Source of the DNA: Sorangium cellulosum
GTDB taxonomy: Bacteria; Myxococcota_A; Polyangia; Polyangiales; Polyangiaceae
Assembly: GCF_004135735.1 (NCBI RefSeq)
Contig: NZ_CP012670.1
Location: forward strand, 1,116,001-1,180,000
Length of the DNA stretch: 64,000 nt
Direction of reading: 5' to 3'
The notes below the pieces were generated by a model. The model worked only from the letters and a program-made list of their open reading frames with translations, was not told where the DNA came from and searched no databases. A program made the translations under genes and the position numbers. Shown here in pieces: positions 24,763 through 33,727 of this stretch (positions within the stretch are counted from its first letter, which is position 1; every line of letters begins with the position of its first letter).

Positions 24763-27134
24763 TCATGCCGATGTGGCGCCGCTGCTCTCTGCCTCTCCTC
24801 GCCCTGTCCCTGTCCCTCGCCGCCTGCACCGGGCAGCCGGCGCCCGGCGCGGCCCCCGACGCGGGGAGCGACGCGGCGGCCGCGCCGTCCGGCGAAGGCG
24901 GCGAGGCGCGGCGCGCGGCGCTGCTCGCCGCCGAGCAGCGCCGCGCCGCGCTCGAGGTGACCCCGGCCGATCAGCAGCACCGTGACGTCGAGGTGCGGCG
25001 CGCCGCCGCGCGCGCGCTCGCGCGCATCGGCGGGGACGCGTCCCGGGCGGGGCTCCTGCGGGCGCTCGCCGACGAGGACGAGGAGGTGATCGCGTGGGCC
25101 GCCTACGGCCTCGGGTCCTCGTGCAAGGGGCGCGAGGGCGAGACCGTCTCGGCGCTCGTCGCGCGCGCGCTCGCCCGCGACGCGGGCCCGGGGAGCGCGG
25201 CGGGCGCGCGGGGCGGCGCCGCGGGCGAGGCGCGGGCGGCGAGCGCGGGCGGCGCCTCCGCCGGCGCGCCGCGGCTCGACGCCGGGGGCGCCATCGCGCG
25301 CGCCATCGGGCGGTGCGGCGCCGAGGCGTCGGAGCCGACGCTGGTCGCGTGGCTCGAGGGGCCGCGCGCGCGCGCGGTCCACGCGGCGTACGCGCTCGGC
25401 GATCTCGCGGCGCAGAGGCTCAGGCTGCGCGAGGAGACGCTCGTCGCGCTGCTCAACCTCGCGGCGGGCAGCGCGGCGAGCCCGCCCGTCCCGGAGGCGC
25501 TCTACCCGATCGGGCGGCTCGAGCACGTCCCGCTCACGGTCATCGTCCGCATCCGCGACGTCGCGACCGCGCGGCTCGCGGAGGCGGGCGACGCGCGCCT
25601 CTTCGCGGTGCGCGCGCTCGGGCGGGCAGGGAAGGAGGCCGTGGTCGAGCTCCGGCGCGTGCTCGTGACGAGGGGCGTGTTCACGGCGAGCGAGCGCGCC
25701 GAGGCCGCGCGCGCGCTCGCGCGGCTCGGCGCGCCCGGGCAGCGCGCGCTCGCCGAGGCGCTCGCGCCGCTCGTCCCGAGCGCGGATCCGCTCGCGCTCA
25801 CGGGGCTGGTCGGCGAGGACCTCGGCGTCCTGCTCACCGTGCTCGACGCGCTCGGCGCGCCGGGGGCCGCGCGCAAGCCGCTGCGCGACCTCGCCGCCCT
25901 GCCGCCGCCGCCGAGCGCGCCCGCCGCGGTCCTCCGCCGCGTGGCGTGGCTCCGCTGCGCTGCGGCCAAGCTCCTCGCGGGCGCGGACCACCGCGAGCCG
26001 CTGCTCCTCGGCTGCGACGTCACGGCGCCGGCGGATCCGGAGCGCAAGCCGGGCGCGGCCGCGCCGGTGCGCGGCTCGATCGGGGCGCGGGCCGTCGTCG
26101 AGGTGATCGGCCGCGGCGCGATCACGGGCGCCCGGCTCGCCGCGTACCGCGCCTACGCCGAGGGGGGCGAGCTGCGCGCGAGGGAGGCCGCGATCGAGCT
26201 CATCGCCACGCACGACGAGATCGCCGGCGCGCCCGAGCTGCTCGCGAAGGCGCTCGCCGCGGAGGAGCCGGGCCTCGTCGCCGCCGCCGCGGAGGTCATC
26301 GCCCGGCAGCCCCAGCGCGCGTCGGAGGACCCGAAGCCGCCGCGGCGAAAGCGCAAGCGGCGGCGCGACGACGACAGGGGCGCGCCCGTCGCGACCGCGT
26401 CGGCCGCGATCGAGCGCGCGCTGCTGTCGATCCTCGATCGGCCGGGGGCGCGCGACGATCCGGGGCTGATCGACGCCGTGATCGACGCGGTGGGGGCGCT
26501 CGCGCTGAGGCCGGCCGAGGCGCGGCTCGTCTCGCTCTGCGGATCGAGCTATCCCACGACGCGGGCGCGCGCGGGGACGGCGCTCGGCGTGCTCCGGGGG
26601 CGCAAGGTCGGGTGCGAGGCCGGGGTGCCGGGCGACGCGGCGCCTGGGGGCCTGCCGGCGCTCGCGCCGCCGGCCGGCGAGCTGCCGGCCGAGGCGTCCG
26701 CGCTCGTGCGCGAGCCGGCGGTGCTGACGTTCGACACGGACGCGGGCGAGCTCACGATGACGCTCGATCCTGCGCTCGCGCCGGTCGCCGTGACCCGCTT
26801 CGTCGATCTCGCGCGCTCGGGCTTTTACGATGGCAAGATCGTCCACCGGGTGGTGCCCGGGTTCGTCACCCAGTTCGGCGCGCCGTTCGGTGACGGCGCC
26901 GGAGGTCCGCCCGGCCGGCCGGCGCTCCGCTGCGAGACGTCGCCGGTCCCGTTCGAGCCGCTGCGCGTCGGCGTCGCCCTCGCGGGACGCGACACCGGAT
27001 CGAGCCAGCTGTTCGTCATGCACACGCGCGCGCCGCACCTCGACGGCCAGTACGCCGCGGTCGGCACGGCCGCCGGGCCGTGGTCTGCGCTCGTCGACGG
27101 GGACGTCATCCGGAGCGTGAAGGTGCGAGACTGA
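24759..27134 (+). CDS. HEAT-repeat lipoprotein with C-terminal cyclophilin domain
   Basis: A 791-residue protein starting at GTG 24759; ATG 24765 is also possible. The signal ends in a good lipobox (LSLAAC). Residues about 60-620 contain many helical pairs such as RDVEVRRAAARALARIGG, typical of HEAT repeats, with a basic insert (RRKRKRRRDDD) near 530. The last 140 residues are a cyclophilin-type peptidyl-prolyl isomerase: ARSGFYDGKIVHRVVPGF, TQFG, SQLFVMHTRAPHLDGQYA; the catalytic Arg of HRVVPGF is kept. It probably assists protein folding at the inner or outer membrane, with the HEAT array as docking surface. The fusion is unusual. Confidence 0.88.
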   Translation: MIMPMWRRCSLPLLALSLSLAACTGQPAPGAAPDAGSDAAAAPSGEGGEARRAALLAAEQRRAALEVTPADQQHRDVEVRRAAARALARIGGDASRAGLLRALADEDEEVIAWAAYGLGSSCKGREGETVSALVARALARDAGPGSAAGARGGAAGEARAASAGGASAGAPRLDAGGAIARAIGRCGAEASEPTLVAWLEGPRARAVHAAYALGDLAAQRLRLREETLVALLNLAAGSAASPPVPEALYPIGRLEHVPLTVIVRIRDVATARLAEAGDARLFAVRALGRAGKEAVVELRRVLVTRGVFTASERAEAARALARLGAPGQRALAEALAPLVPSADPLALTGLVGEDLGVLLTVLDALGAPGAARKPLRDLAALPPPPSAPAAVLRRVAWLRCAAAKLLAGADHREPLLLGCDVTAPADPERKPGAAAPVRGSIGARAVVEVIGRGAITGARLAAYRAYAEGGELRAREAAIELIATHDEIAGAPELLAKALAAEEPGLVAAAAEVIARQPQRASEDPKPPRRKRKRRRDDDRGAPVATASAAIERALLSILDRPGARDDPGLIDAVIDAVGALALRPAEARLVSLCGSSYPTTRARAGTALGVLRGRKVGCEAGVPGDAAPGGLPALAPPAGELPAEASALVREPAVLTFDTDAGELTMTLDPALAPVAVTRFVDLARSGFYDGKIVHRVVPGFVTQFGAPFGDGAGGPPGRPALRCETSPVPFEPLRVGVALAGRDTGSSQLFVMHTRAPHLDGQYAAVGTAAGPWSALVDGDVIRSVKVRD

Positions 27135-27267
27135 TCCCGTGGCGCGCAGCGCCCGGCGAGCGCCGCGTGGCGCGCAGCGCGCAGCGCCTGGCCGGCGGCG
27201 CCCCGGCGCGGAGGGGAGGGACCGTATCGATTGACAACCGCCCCCGACCGGCGCTTTACAGTCCAGG

Positions 27268-28389
27268 GTGGTCATTGCCTCCTTCCTGGCCGTCGCGCTG
27301 CTCGTGTACACCTACTTCGGGTACCCGGTCGTCATCGGCGTCCTGGCGCGCCTCTGGCCGGCGCAGCGGAAGGAGGATCCGAGTTACGTTCCGACCGTGA
27401 CGGCGTGTATCCCCGTCTACAACGCGGCGTCGTATCTCCCGGCGAAGGTCGAGAGCCTTCTCGAGCTTGATTATCCGAGGGACAAGCTGGAGGTCCTCCT
27501 GTACTCGGACGGCTCGACCGACGACACGGTGGACGTGGCCCGGAGGCTGGCCGAGCGAGATCCGCGGGTGAAGGTGCTCGTCAGCGAGGCGCGCCGGGGC
27601 AAGCCGATCGGCGTGAACACGATGCTCGGGGTCGCGACGGGGGAGGTGCTGTTGATGACCGACGTGCGCCAGCCGCTCGTGCCCGGGGCGCTGCGCGCGC
27701 TCGTGCGCCATCTGGCGGATCCCGGCGCGGGCTGCGTCTCGGGGAACCTGGTGCTGAAGGGCGCGGCGGGGTCGGGGGCGTACTGGCGTTACGAGAACTG
27801 GATTCGCCGACAGGAGGGGCGGTTCCGGAGCATGGTGGGCGTGACGGGCCCCATCTATGCCATCCGGCGCGCCGACATGAGCCCGCTTCCGGAGGGCGTC
27901 ATCCTCGACGACATGTGGGTTCCGATGCGCCTCCGCCTCGCGGGCCGGGCGATCCTGTTCGCCGAGGACGCGATTGCGTACGACGATGCGTTCGGCGACG
28001 AGCGCGAGTTCGGCCGCAAGGTGCGCACGCTGGCGGGCAATTACCAGCTCTTCTCGTTGTTGCCCGCGCTCCTCGTCCCGTTCAGGAACCCGTCCTGGTT
28101 CGAGGTCTTCTCTCACAAGCTGCTTCGTCTGGTGTGCCCGTGGGCCCTCGTGGCGCTGCTGATCACGTCGAGCCTCGCGTGGCTGGGCGCCGAGGCCGAG
28201 GGGGTCTCCTGGACGCTCTACACGGCGCGGGCGCTGTTCGGGGGTCAGGTGGCCTTCTACCTGCTCGCGCTGCTCGGGGGCGCCGCGGGCAAGCTCGGCA
28301 CGCTCGCGCGCACCTTCGTGGTGCTCAACGCAGCCGCCGTGGTCGGCCTGTGGCGATTCCTCCGCGGCTCGCAGAAGGTCACGTGGTGA
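27268..28389 (+). CDS. Membrane glycosyltransferase, family 2
   Basis: A 373-residue GT2 enzyme from GTG 27268. An N-terminal membrane helix (MVIASFLAVALLVYTYFGYP) precedes the GT-A domain: TVTACIPVYNAASYL, LLYSDGSTDDT, LLMTDVRQ (DxD-like) and ILDDMWVPMRL (base Asp). Two or three C-terminal helices follow (WALVALLITSSLAWL; VAFYLLALLGG). The QxxRW motif of processive synthases is replaced by GRKVRTLAG, so processivity is uncertain. It would transfer sugar at the cytoplasmic face onto a lipid or growing glycan. No acceptor is evident. Confidence 0.88.
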   Translation: MVIASFLAVALLVYTYFGYPVVIGVLARLWPAQRKEDPSYVPTVTACIPVYNAASYLPAKVESLLELDYPRDKLEVLLYSDGSTDDTVDVARRLAERDPRVKVLVSEARRGKPIGVNTMLGVATGEVLLMTDVRQPLVPGALRALVRHLADPGAGCVSGNLVLKGAAGSGAYWRYENWIRRQEGRFRSMVGVTGPIYAIRRADMSPLPEGVILDDMWVPMRLRLAGRAILFAEDAIAYDDAFGDEREFGRKVRTLAGNYQLFSLLPALLVPFRNPSWFEVFSHKLLRLVCPWALVALLITSSLAWLGAEAEGVSWTLYTARALFGGQVAFYLLALLGGAAGKLGTLARTFVVLNAAAVVGLWRFLRGSQKVTW

Positions 28390-28398
28390 CGCGGGTGT

Positions 28399-28515
28399 GA
28401 GCGGCACGCGGACGCGAGCGGCGTGCGGGCGTGAGCGGCGCGCGGGCGTGAGCGGCGTGCGGGCGTGAGCGGCGCGCGGGCGTGAGCGGCGCGCGGGCGT
28501 GAGCGGCGCGAGCGC
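28399..28515. repeat. 17-bp tandem repeat, seven copies, at a convergent junction
   Basis: GAGCGGC recurs at 28399, 28416, 28433, 28450, 28467, 28484 and 28501; the unit is close to GTGAGCGGCGCGCGGGC. The array fills the space between the stops of the GT2 gene and the minus-strand DUF218 gene. There are no spacers, so it is not CRISPR. Confidence 0.9.
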
Positions 28516-28528
28516 AGCGCCGTTGCGG

Positions 28529-29305
28529 TCAGGGTTCGAGCAGGCCGACGATCTCGTGCACGAGGCGCTGGGATCGCCGGAGGGCGAACGACGACGGGAT
28601 CAGCCGTTCCAGCCCCTCGGGCGGCGGCGACTGGAACCTGACCGGCGCCGGGAGGACGGGGAGCCCCGCGCGCTCGAACAGGCGGATCGAGCGCGGCATG
28701 TGGAGCGCGCTCGTCACGACCACCACGGTATCGACCGGGAGGTCGCGCACCATCCGGGCCGAGTAGAGGGCGTTCTCCCGGGTGTCGCGCGACTCGGTTT
28801 CCAGGAGGATCTTCTTCCTGGGGACGCCGAGCTCGACGAGCAGGTCGGCCATGGCGCCGGCGAGCGCGGTGGGCCCCTGCACCGCGTCGCGCCCCGAGAT
28901 GATGACGTGCCCGAAGCCGTGCTCGCGGTAGACGCGCGCGGCGCCGAGGCAGCGCTCGAGGCCGGGCTCCGACAGCCGTTCCATGGCCGGCACGTTGAAC
29001 TCGTCGACGTCGATCCCGGCGGAGAGGAGGATCAGGGCCCGCCGCTCGGGCGCGGTCCCTGCGAGATCCGCGCGCAGGTCGCTGGGCCTGGTGCTGTACC
29101 AGCGCACGAGCGAGCTGGACACCCAGGGCATGGAGAGGAGCCACAGCGCGAGCCAGGCGCCCCACACGAGCACGCGCCCGACCTTCCCCCGGCGCGAGCG
29201 ATAGGCCCAGTCCCCGCCGGAGAGCGCGAGGCCAACGGCCACGGCGACGAGGAGCAGGAAGATGGGATCGACGAGTCGAGCGATGGGCAGGGCGAGGCTC
29301 GCCAT
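28529..29305 (-). CDS. Membrane-anchored DUF218 (YdcF-like) protein
   Basis: A 258-residue protein. Starting at ATG 29305 it opens with two hydrophobic segments (PIFLLLVAVAVGLAL; VLVWGAWLALWLLSM), the usual layout of YdcF/ElyC. The DUF218 domain follows: ALILLSAGIDV, HVIISGRDAVQGPT, ETESRDTRENA, VVVVTSALHMPRSI. The frame extends to 29428 but the extra residues look non-coding. ElyC-type members affect peptidoglycan or undecaprenyl-phosphate metabolism. It is the second DUF218 gene within 5 kb. Confidence 0.85.
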   Translation of the reverse strand: MASLALPIARLVDPIFLLLVAVAVGLALSGGDWAYRSRRGKVGRVLVWGAWLALWLLSMPWVSSSLVRWYSTRPSDLRADLAGTAPERRALILLSAGIDVDEFNVPAMERLSEPGLERCLGAARVYREHGFGHVIISGRDAVQGPTALAGAMADLLVELGVPRKKILLETESRDTRENALYSARMVRDLPVDTVVVVTSALHMPRSIRLFERAGLPVLPAPVRFQSPPPEGLERLIPSSFALRRSQRLVHEIVGLLEP

Positions 29306-29487
29306 GAGAGCTGGGTAGCTGTCTATGCTGCTTCCGGGGAGCGAGGCGAGCGAAAAAACGGGCGCGAGGAACGGGCGCGAGGGCGGGACGGACGTGGGCC
29401 GCGCGTCGTGTCCGCCGTCCGGGCTCAACGGGGCGCGCGCCGCGCAGGAACGTGCGCATGCGGTTCAGCGACGCAAGGGCGTGCGGT

Positions 29488-31329
29488 TCAGCGACGCGCG
29501 CGCACCGCTCGCCGGCGCCGGGCTGCGGCCGAGGCGAGCGCGAGCCCGGTGAGGGCTGCGGGGAGCCACCCGGTGCTGTCGTCGCCGTGGGTCCGGCAAC
29601 CGCATCCCCCGCTGTCCCCGGCGATGGGCGGCGGGCGATCGGTTGTGCTGTCGCCGCCGCTGCCGTCACCGCCGGTGCCGCTGCCGCCTCCGCCGGTGCT
29701 CGCGGGGGGATCCCCGAGCGCGATCGGCGCGTCGGCGCTCGCCACGAGGATGGGCGGCGCCTCGCCGGTCTCCTCGTAGATGGCCATGAGCTTTTCCCCC
29801 AGGTCATTTGTGACGTTCTCGTGCCGGAGAAACTCGATGTGCTCCCGGGTCATCGACTGGTAGTAGACGCGCGCCGAGAGCGTCTGGGGGCCGGAGGCGT
29901 CTGCCGGGACGGTGAGGGTGAACGTCGCCTCATCGTAGTTGCGGTATCCGCCGTCTCCGTCGCGGAAGTCGATCTCCTCGGTCGGCGTGGTGGTCTGCGA
30001 CGGCACGAAGCCCTTCGGCGGGATGCGGGTGTCGGAGATGATCATGTCGTGGAGCGCGAGGTGCTCCTCTTTCTCCCCGGCGCCCGTCTCGCTGTCCCAG
30101 CGCCCGTGCACGGCGCGGTACTCGTGGGTCGGCGGATCGTGCTGGATCTCGCCGGTGTCGGCGTCGTAGCCGCCGAGCAGCGGCCGCTCGCCGCCGTCCT
30201 CGTCGACGAGGAACACGGCGATCCAGGCGCGCCGGCTCTCGGCGTAGCCCGTCGGGAACTTGTGCCCGGTGAGGTTCTCGACCCGTACGGTGAGCTCGAG
30301 CTCCTGTCCGGGCAAAGCGTCCTCCGGGGCCTCGACGATCGTGACGGCGGCGGCGGAGGCGAGGCTCTCGAGGGTGCGGTCGAGCGCGAGCTGGAAGGCG
30401 TTGGCGCGCGTCGCGGCGAGCTCGGGGTCGGCGGCCATGACGGCCTGGATGCCCCAGTGGTTGCCGCCGACGATGACGTGGTCGCGCGGATCGGTGCGGA
30501 TCGGCCCGGGGTTGGCGACGGGCCACTCCCCGGTCTTGCGCTGCATATGGCAATCGATGCAGCTCTTGGCGTCCGGGCCGCCGTCGCGGAAGTCGCTGGA
30601 CGCCCACTCTTCATAGGTCGTGTCGAGGGGAAACTCGATGTTCGTGGGAGCTCCGTCCGCGTTCTTCAGCATGCGCTCCGGGTTGGTGACCTGGTGACAC
30701 TGGCCACAGAACCGGGAGTCGGCGAGCGTGGGATCCGGTGCTCCGGTATGGGAGTTGGAGACGATGTTCTCGTAGGGCCCGTACATCACGGGCGTGCTGG
30801 TGAACGACGCAGCCTCGGGGCTGGTATCGAACACGAGCTGAGCGTTGCCGAGGAGGTAGGACTTCTCGCCATCGGGGCCCTCCGTCGGCATCGCGCGATG
30901 GCAGACGCTGCAGCCGACGGCCTGGCCGTCGATGATGCCGTCGACCTCGGCGTTGGGATCGAACCCGGAGCCGTCCGGCGGGGTCGCGTGTCCTCGCACG
31001 AAGCCGACGGGAGAGTGGCAGCGCAAGCAGAACGTGCCCATGCCTGGCGCGTCCTGGTTGGCGATCGTGAGGGCGGCCTTGAAGACGGGATCACGCCACG
31101 CGTTGGCCATCATGGTGCCCGACCACGTGTCGCTCGGCATGTAGTCCCGCGGATCATCGCCCTTTCCGCGGTGGCACGCGGCGCATCGTTCGCTGGTGTC
31201 GAAGTTGTCCCGCTCTGGCAGCTCGCCTGGCTTCGTGCCCTGAAGATCATCGATCCCAGCCGCTGCCTCGCGACCCAGGAGCCCGAAGGCGAGTACCCAG
31301 GCCATCGCCACTCTCGATATCTTTTGCAT
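29488..31329 (-). CDS. Pentaheme c-type cytochrome with MYXO-CTERM sorting tail
   Basis: A 613-residue exported protein. After a signal peptide (AMAWVLAFGLLGREAAA), five haem sites are visible: CAACH (C49), CLRCH, CSVCH, CGQCH and CIDCH, all in the first 260 residues. The middle is beta-rich (LELTVRVENLTGHKFPTGYA). A Gly/Ser-rich linker leads to the tail SGGCGCRTHG, a hydrophobic helix and an Arg-rich end (RRRRAVRARR), the MYXO-CTERM signal that anchors proteins at the myxobacterial surface. It lies 90 bp downstream of the PQQ-type dehydrogenase gene on the same strand. I infer surface electron transfer fed by that enzyme. Confidence 0.92.
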   Translation of the reverse strand: MQKISRVAMAWVLAFGLLGREAAAGIDDLQGTKPGELPERDNFDTSERCAACHRGKGDDPRDYMPSDTWSGTMMANAWRDPVFKAALTIANQDAPGMGTFCLRCHSPVGFVRGHATPPDGSGFDPNAEVDGIIDGQAVGCSVCHRAMPTEGPDGEKSYLLGNAQLVFDTSPEAASFTSTPVMYGPYENIVSNSHTGAPDPTLADSRFCGQCHQVTNPERMLKNADGAPTNIEFPLDTTYEEWASSDFRDGGPDAKSCIDCHMQRKTGEWPVANPGPIRTDPRDHVIVGGNHWGIQAVMAADPELAATRANAFQLALDRTLESLASAAAVTIVEAPEDALPGQELELTVRVENLTGHKFPTGYAESRRAWIAVFLVDEDGGERPLLGGYDADTGEIQHDPPTHEYRAVHGRWDSETGAGEKEEHLALHDMIISDTRIPPKGFVPSQTTTPTEEIDFRDGDGGYRNYDEATFTLTVPADASGPQTLSARVYYQSMTREHIEFLRHENVTNDLGEKLMAIYEETGEAPPILVASADAPIALGDPPASTGGGGSGTGGDGSGGDSTTDRPPPIAGDSGGCGCRTHGDDSTGWLPAALTGLALASAAARRRRAVRARR

Positions 31330-31419
31330 GGCGTGAATCCAGAGCTATTAAATTGTTCTGTGTCAAAGCTGGGTCAGCGAACGGCGGTCGCGCTGGCCCC
31401 CTGTCGAACATGGGGCGAT

Positions 31420-32835
31420 CTATTCGGGATCGATCCGGTAAACCCTGCCACCGAAATCAACGATGTAGAGCTCGCCCGCGGCGTCCTCGCCGAAGGAGGC
31501 CAGGCCCTCGAGGATGGTTTCGCTCTGCAGATCCTGGCTGAGATTGCTCTTGGACACGACGCTGTTGTCTTTCCAGGTGAGCGTCCAGACCCGGTTGGAC
31601 ACGAAGTCGCCATACACGTAGGCGCCACGTAGAGCGGGGATCTTGCTGCCGCGGTAGACATAACCGCCTGTAATGGAGCCATCGCCCAGGTTGTGATTAT
31701 AGCTCTCGACGGGCGCTGTGATCATCGGTGATTCGCATCCCGGCGGCTGGTCGTTCTTGAGGCACTGGGTCCCCTCGGTGACGCTCCATCCGTAGTTCTT
31801 GTTGCCCTCGCCGCGAGCCTTGATGTTGACCTCCTCCAACAAGCGTCCGCCGACGTCGCCGATGTAGAGATCGCCTCTGCAGCGGTCGAAGCTGAATCGC
31901 CATGGGTTGCGCAAGCCGTAATCCCAGACGTCGGGGTCGCCGTTGTTGACGTTGCCGGGGGGAGGCGTCGGGTGATTGTTGACGTCGATGCGGAGGATCT
32001 TGCCATATTTTACATCAATGTTTTGGCCATTGTTCCTCCGATCAGGGTTGTCGCTGCTGCCGCCGCCGTCACCGATGCCCACATAGAGCATGTCGTCAGG
32101 GCCGAACGCGAGCATCCCGCCGTTGTGGTTGCCATCCAGCGTTTCAATCGAGAAGAACTCTTTCCGGAGCTGCGGGTCAGCCTGATCGGGATTGGTCGAT
32201 GAACGCCTGTACTCCTGGAGCACCTGAGAGCGTCCGCGCGTGTTGAAATAGACGAAGAATCTGCCATTGGTCGCGTACTCGGGGTGAAACGCGAGCCCGA
32301 GGAGACCTCGCTCATCACCTTCGTATTCCCATCCTCGTACGACCTCGGAGATATCGAGGAACGCGGCGCTCTGCAGCACCCCGTCCTTGATGAGGCGTAT
32401 CGTACCGTCCTGCTCCACCACGTAGAGCCGGCTGGGATCGTCCGGCTCGCTGGTCACGAAAAGGGGCCGCGTAAAGCCGCGCGCTACCTCCGTGAGCGTG
32501 AGCGGCGGCACGGTCCCGCCCGGCTCGTCGCATTCGACCGTTCCGTGTCCGCCCGCGCCGGTGCCCGTCGCAGGGCCGGCTCCGGCACCGCTGGTGCTGG
32601 TGCTGGTGGTTGCACCGGTGCCGCCGGCGCCGGTGGTTCCGCTGGTCGCAGGACCGGCGCCGCTGCCCGTCGAAGGCCCCGTGGCGGCACCGCCGCCGGT
32701 CGCCGAGCCGCCGGGACCGGCTCCTCCCTCGCCACCGGCATCGCTCTCGCTGCAAGCATTCAGGGCGAGGCCGAACCCGAGGACAGCGGCAGCGATCGGC
32801 ATGAAAGACAATACGGAACGGTTCTGGTCCATCAT
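31420..32835 (-). CDS. PQQ-type sugar/sorbosone dehydrogenase lipoprotein
   Basis: A 471-residue lipoprotein (lipobox LNAC near residue 28) with a Gly/Thr/Ser-rich linker. The rest is a six-bladed beta-propeller of the soluble glucose/sorbosone dehydrogenase (Hhip-like) type: PLFVTSEPDDPSRLYVVEQD, RGLLGLAFHPEYATNG, LDGNHNGGMLAFGPDD, YVGIGDGG, NPWRFSFDR and YGDFVSN. The GLAFHP and NHNGG motifs carry the cofactor and catalytic His positions. It would oxidise a sugar or alcohol outside the cytoplasmic membrane; PQQ use is inferred and no PQQ-synthesis genes are in the window. The adjacent pentaheme cytochrome is the likely electron acceptor. Confidence 0.9.
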   Translation of the reverse strand: MMDQNRSVLSFMPIAAAVLGFGLALNACSESDAGGEGGAGPGGSATGGGAATGPSTGSGAGPATSGTTGAGGTGATTSTSTSGAGAGPATGTGAGGHGTVECDEPGGTVPPLTLTEVARGFTRPLFVTSEPDDPSRLYVVEQDGTIRLIKDGVLQSAAFLDISEVVRGWEYEGDERGLLGLAFHPEYATNGRFFVYFNTRGRSQVLQEYRRSSTNPDQADPQLRKEFFSIETLDGNHNGGMLAFGPDDMLYVGIGDGGGSSDNPDRRNNGQNIDVKYGKILRIDVNNHPTPPPGNVNNGDPDVWDYGLRNPWRFSFDRCRGDLYIGDVGGRLLEEVNIKARGEGNKNYGWSVTEGTQCLKNDQPPGCESPMITAPVESYNHNLGDGSITGGYVYRGSKIPALRGAYVYGDFVSNRVWTLTWKDNSVVSKSNLSQDLQSETILEGLASFGEDAAGELYIVDFGGRVYRIDPE

Positions 32836-32945
32836 GCCGTAGGAGGCTATCCGAACGGCGTGCTCCTTGGTATTACTTTCGGCCGCCGGGTACCGTGTCG
32901 CCGCCGCCTTACCGCAGGCGGCCGTGACCTGCGAGCACGACTACA

Positions 32946-33704
32946 ATGCAGGACATCTCCCTACGTTTGCTCGAAATTCTGTCACGTCGGATTCCGCCGG
33001 CGGCGGGCTCCTGGCTGGAGCGCGTCGAGGCGGTGACCGGGGCGGGTGGGCACCAAGACGACGCGCCGGATGAGGTCGTGGCCGGGGCCTCGACCTGGTT
33101 CAACACCGACCGCTTCCTGGCGACGTTCACCGCGGCGGCACGCGTGCTCGGCAAGGCGCCGCTCGGGTTGGAGGCTGCCGAGCGCGAGGCCCTGACCGGG
33201 GCCGGCTTCACCGGGGCGGTTGATGGCTGGAGTTTGGATGAGCTCGGCCGTATAACGATGATGGTGCTGGTCTCGAGGCGCCTGCCCGCACCGGAGCTCG
33301 AGCTGTTGCTCGAGACCTGCTACCAGCAGGGGGATAGCCGCGAGCGGCAGGCGGTCCTGCGGGCGCTCCCCTTCGTGCCCGGAGCAGAGCGCTTCGTCGC
33401 GCTCGCGATCGAGGCGTGCCGCACCAACGAGCTGCCGATCTTCGAGGCGATCGCCTGCGAGAACCCCTATCCGGCGGCCTGCTTTCCGGACCTCAATTTC
33501 AACCAGATGGTCCTCAAGGCGATGTTCATGGGCGTGGCGCTCGCCCGGATCGTCGGGCTCGAGCGCCGGCGATCGAGCGAGCTCGCCAGGATGGCAGAGG
33601 ACTTCGCGAGCGAACGGAGAGCGGCCGGCCGGAGCGTTCCAGGGGACATCGGCCTGCTCTCCCTGGAGCACGAACACGAGCGCGCGACGCGGATCCCCGA
33701 GTGA
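32946..33704 (+). CDS. eboA: EboA-family protein
   Basis: A 252-residue soluble, mostly alpha-helical protein. The stretch TMMVLVSRRLPAPELELL, ERQAVLRALPFVPGAERFVA, IEACRTNELPIFEAIACENP and NFNQMVLKAMFMGV matches the EboA family as I know it. EboA is the first gene of ebo clusters in cyanobacteria, eustigmatophyte plastids and scattered bacteria; its biochemical function is unknown. It is followed at once by eboB and eboF. The 110-bp gap to the minus-strand dehydrogenase gene must hold its promoter; no clear box is seen. Identification rests on motif memory plus the complete ebo context. Confidence 0.88.
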   Translation: MQDISLRLLEILSRRIPPAAGSWLERVEAVTGAGGHQDDAPDEVVAGASTWFNTDRFLATFTAAARVLGKAPLGLEAAEREALTGAGFTGAVDGWSLDELGRITMMVLVSRRLPAPELELLLETCYQQGDSRERQAVLRALPFVPGAERFVALAIEACRTNELPIFEAIACENPYPAACFPDLNFNQMVLKAMFMGVALARIVGLERRRSSELARMAEDFASERRAAGRSVPGDIGLLSLEHEHERATRIPE

Positions 33705-33717
33705 AGCAGCGCGAGGC

Positions 33718-33724
33718 GGAGGAA
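33718..33724 (+). promoter_or_regulatory. Ribosome binding site GGAGGAA deciding the eboB start
   Basis: GGAGGAA ends three bases before TTG 33728, whose frame opens LKLFDPHIHM. This favours TTG over the in-frame GTG at 33701 that overlaps the eboA stop. Confidence 0.55.
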
Positions 33725-33727
33725 CCA

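Noticed and set aside
28399..28515. Possible CRISPR or iteron array
   Set aside because: 17-bp units abut without spacers and there is no replication gene; it is a simple tandem repeat.
31340..31375. Promoter for the pentaheme cytochrome with TTGACA and TTTAAT boxes
   Set aside because: The two boxes are only eight bases apart on the minus strand, too close to act together.
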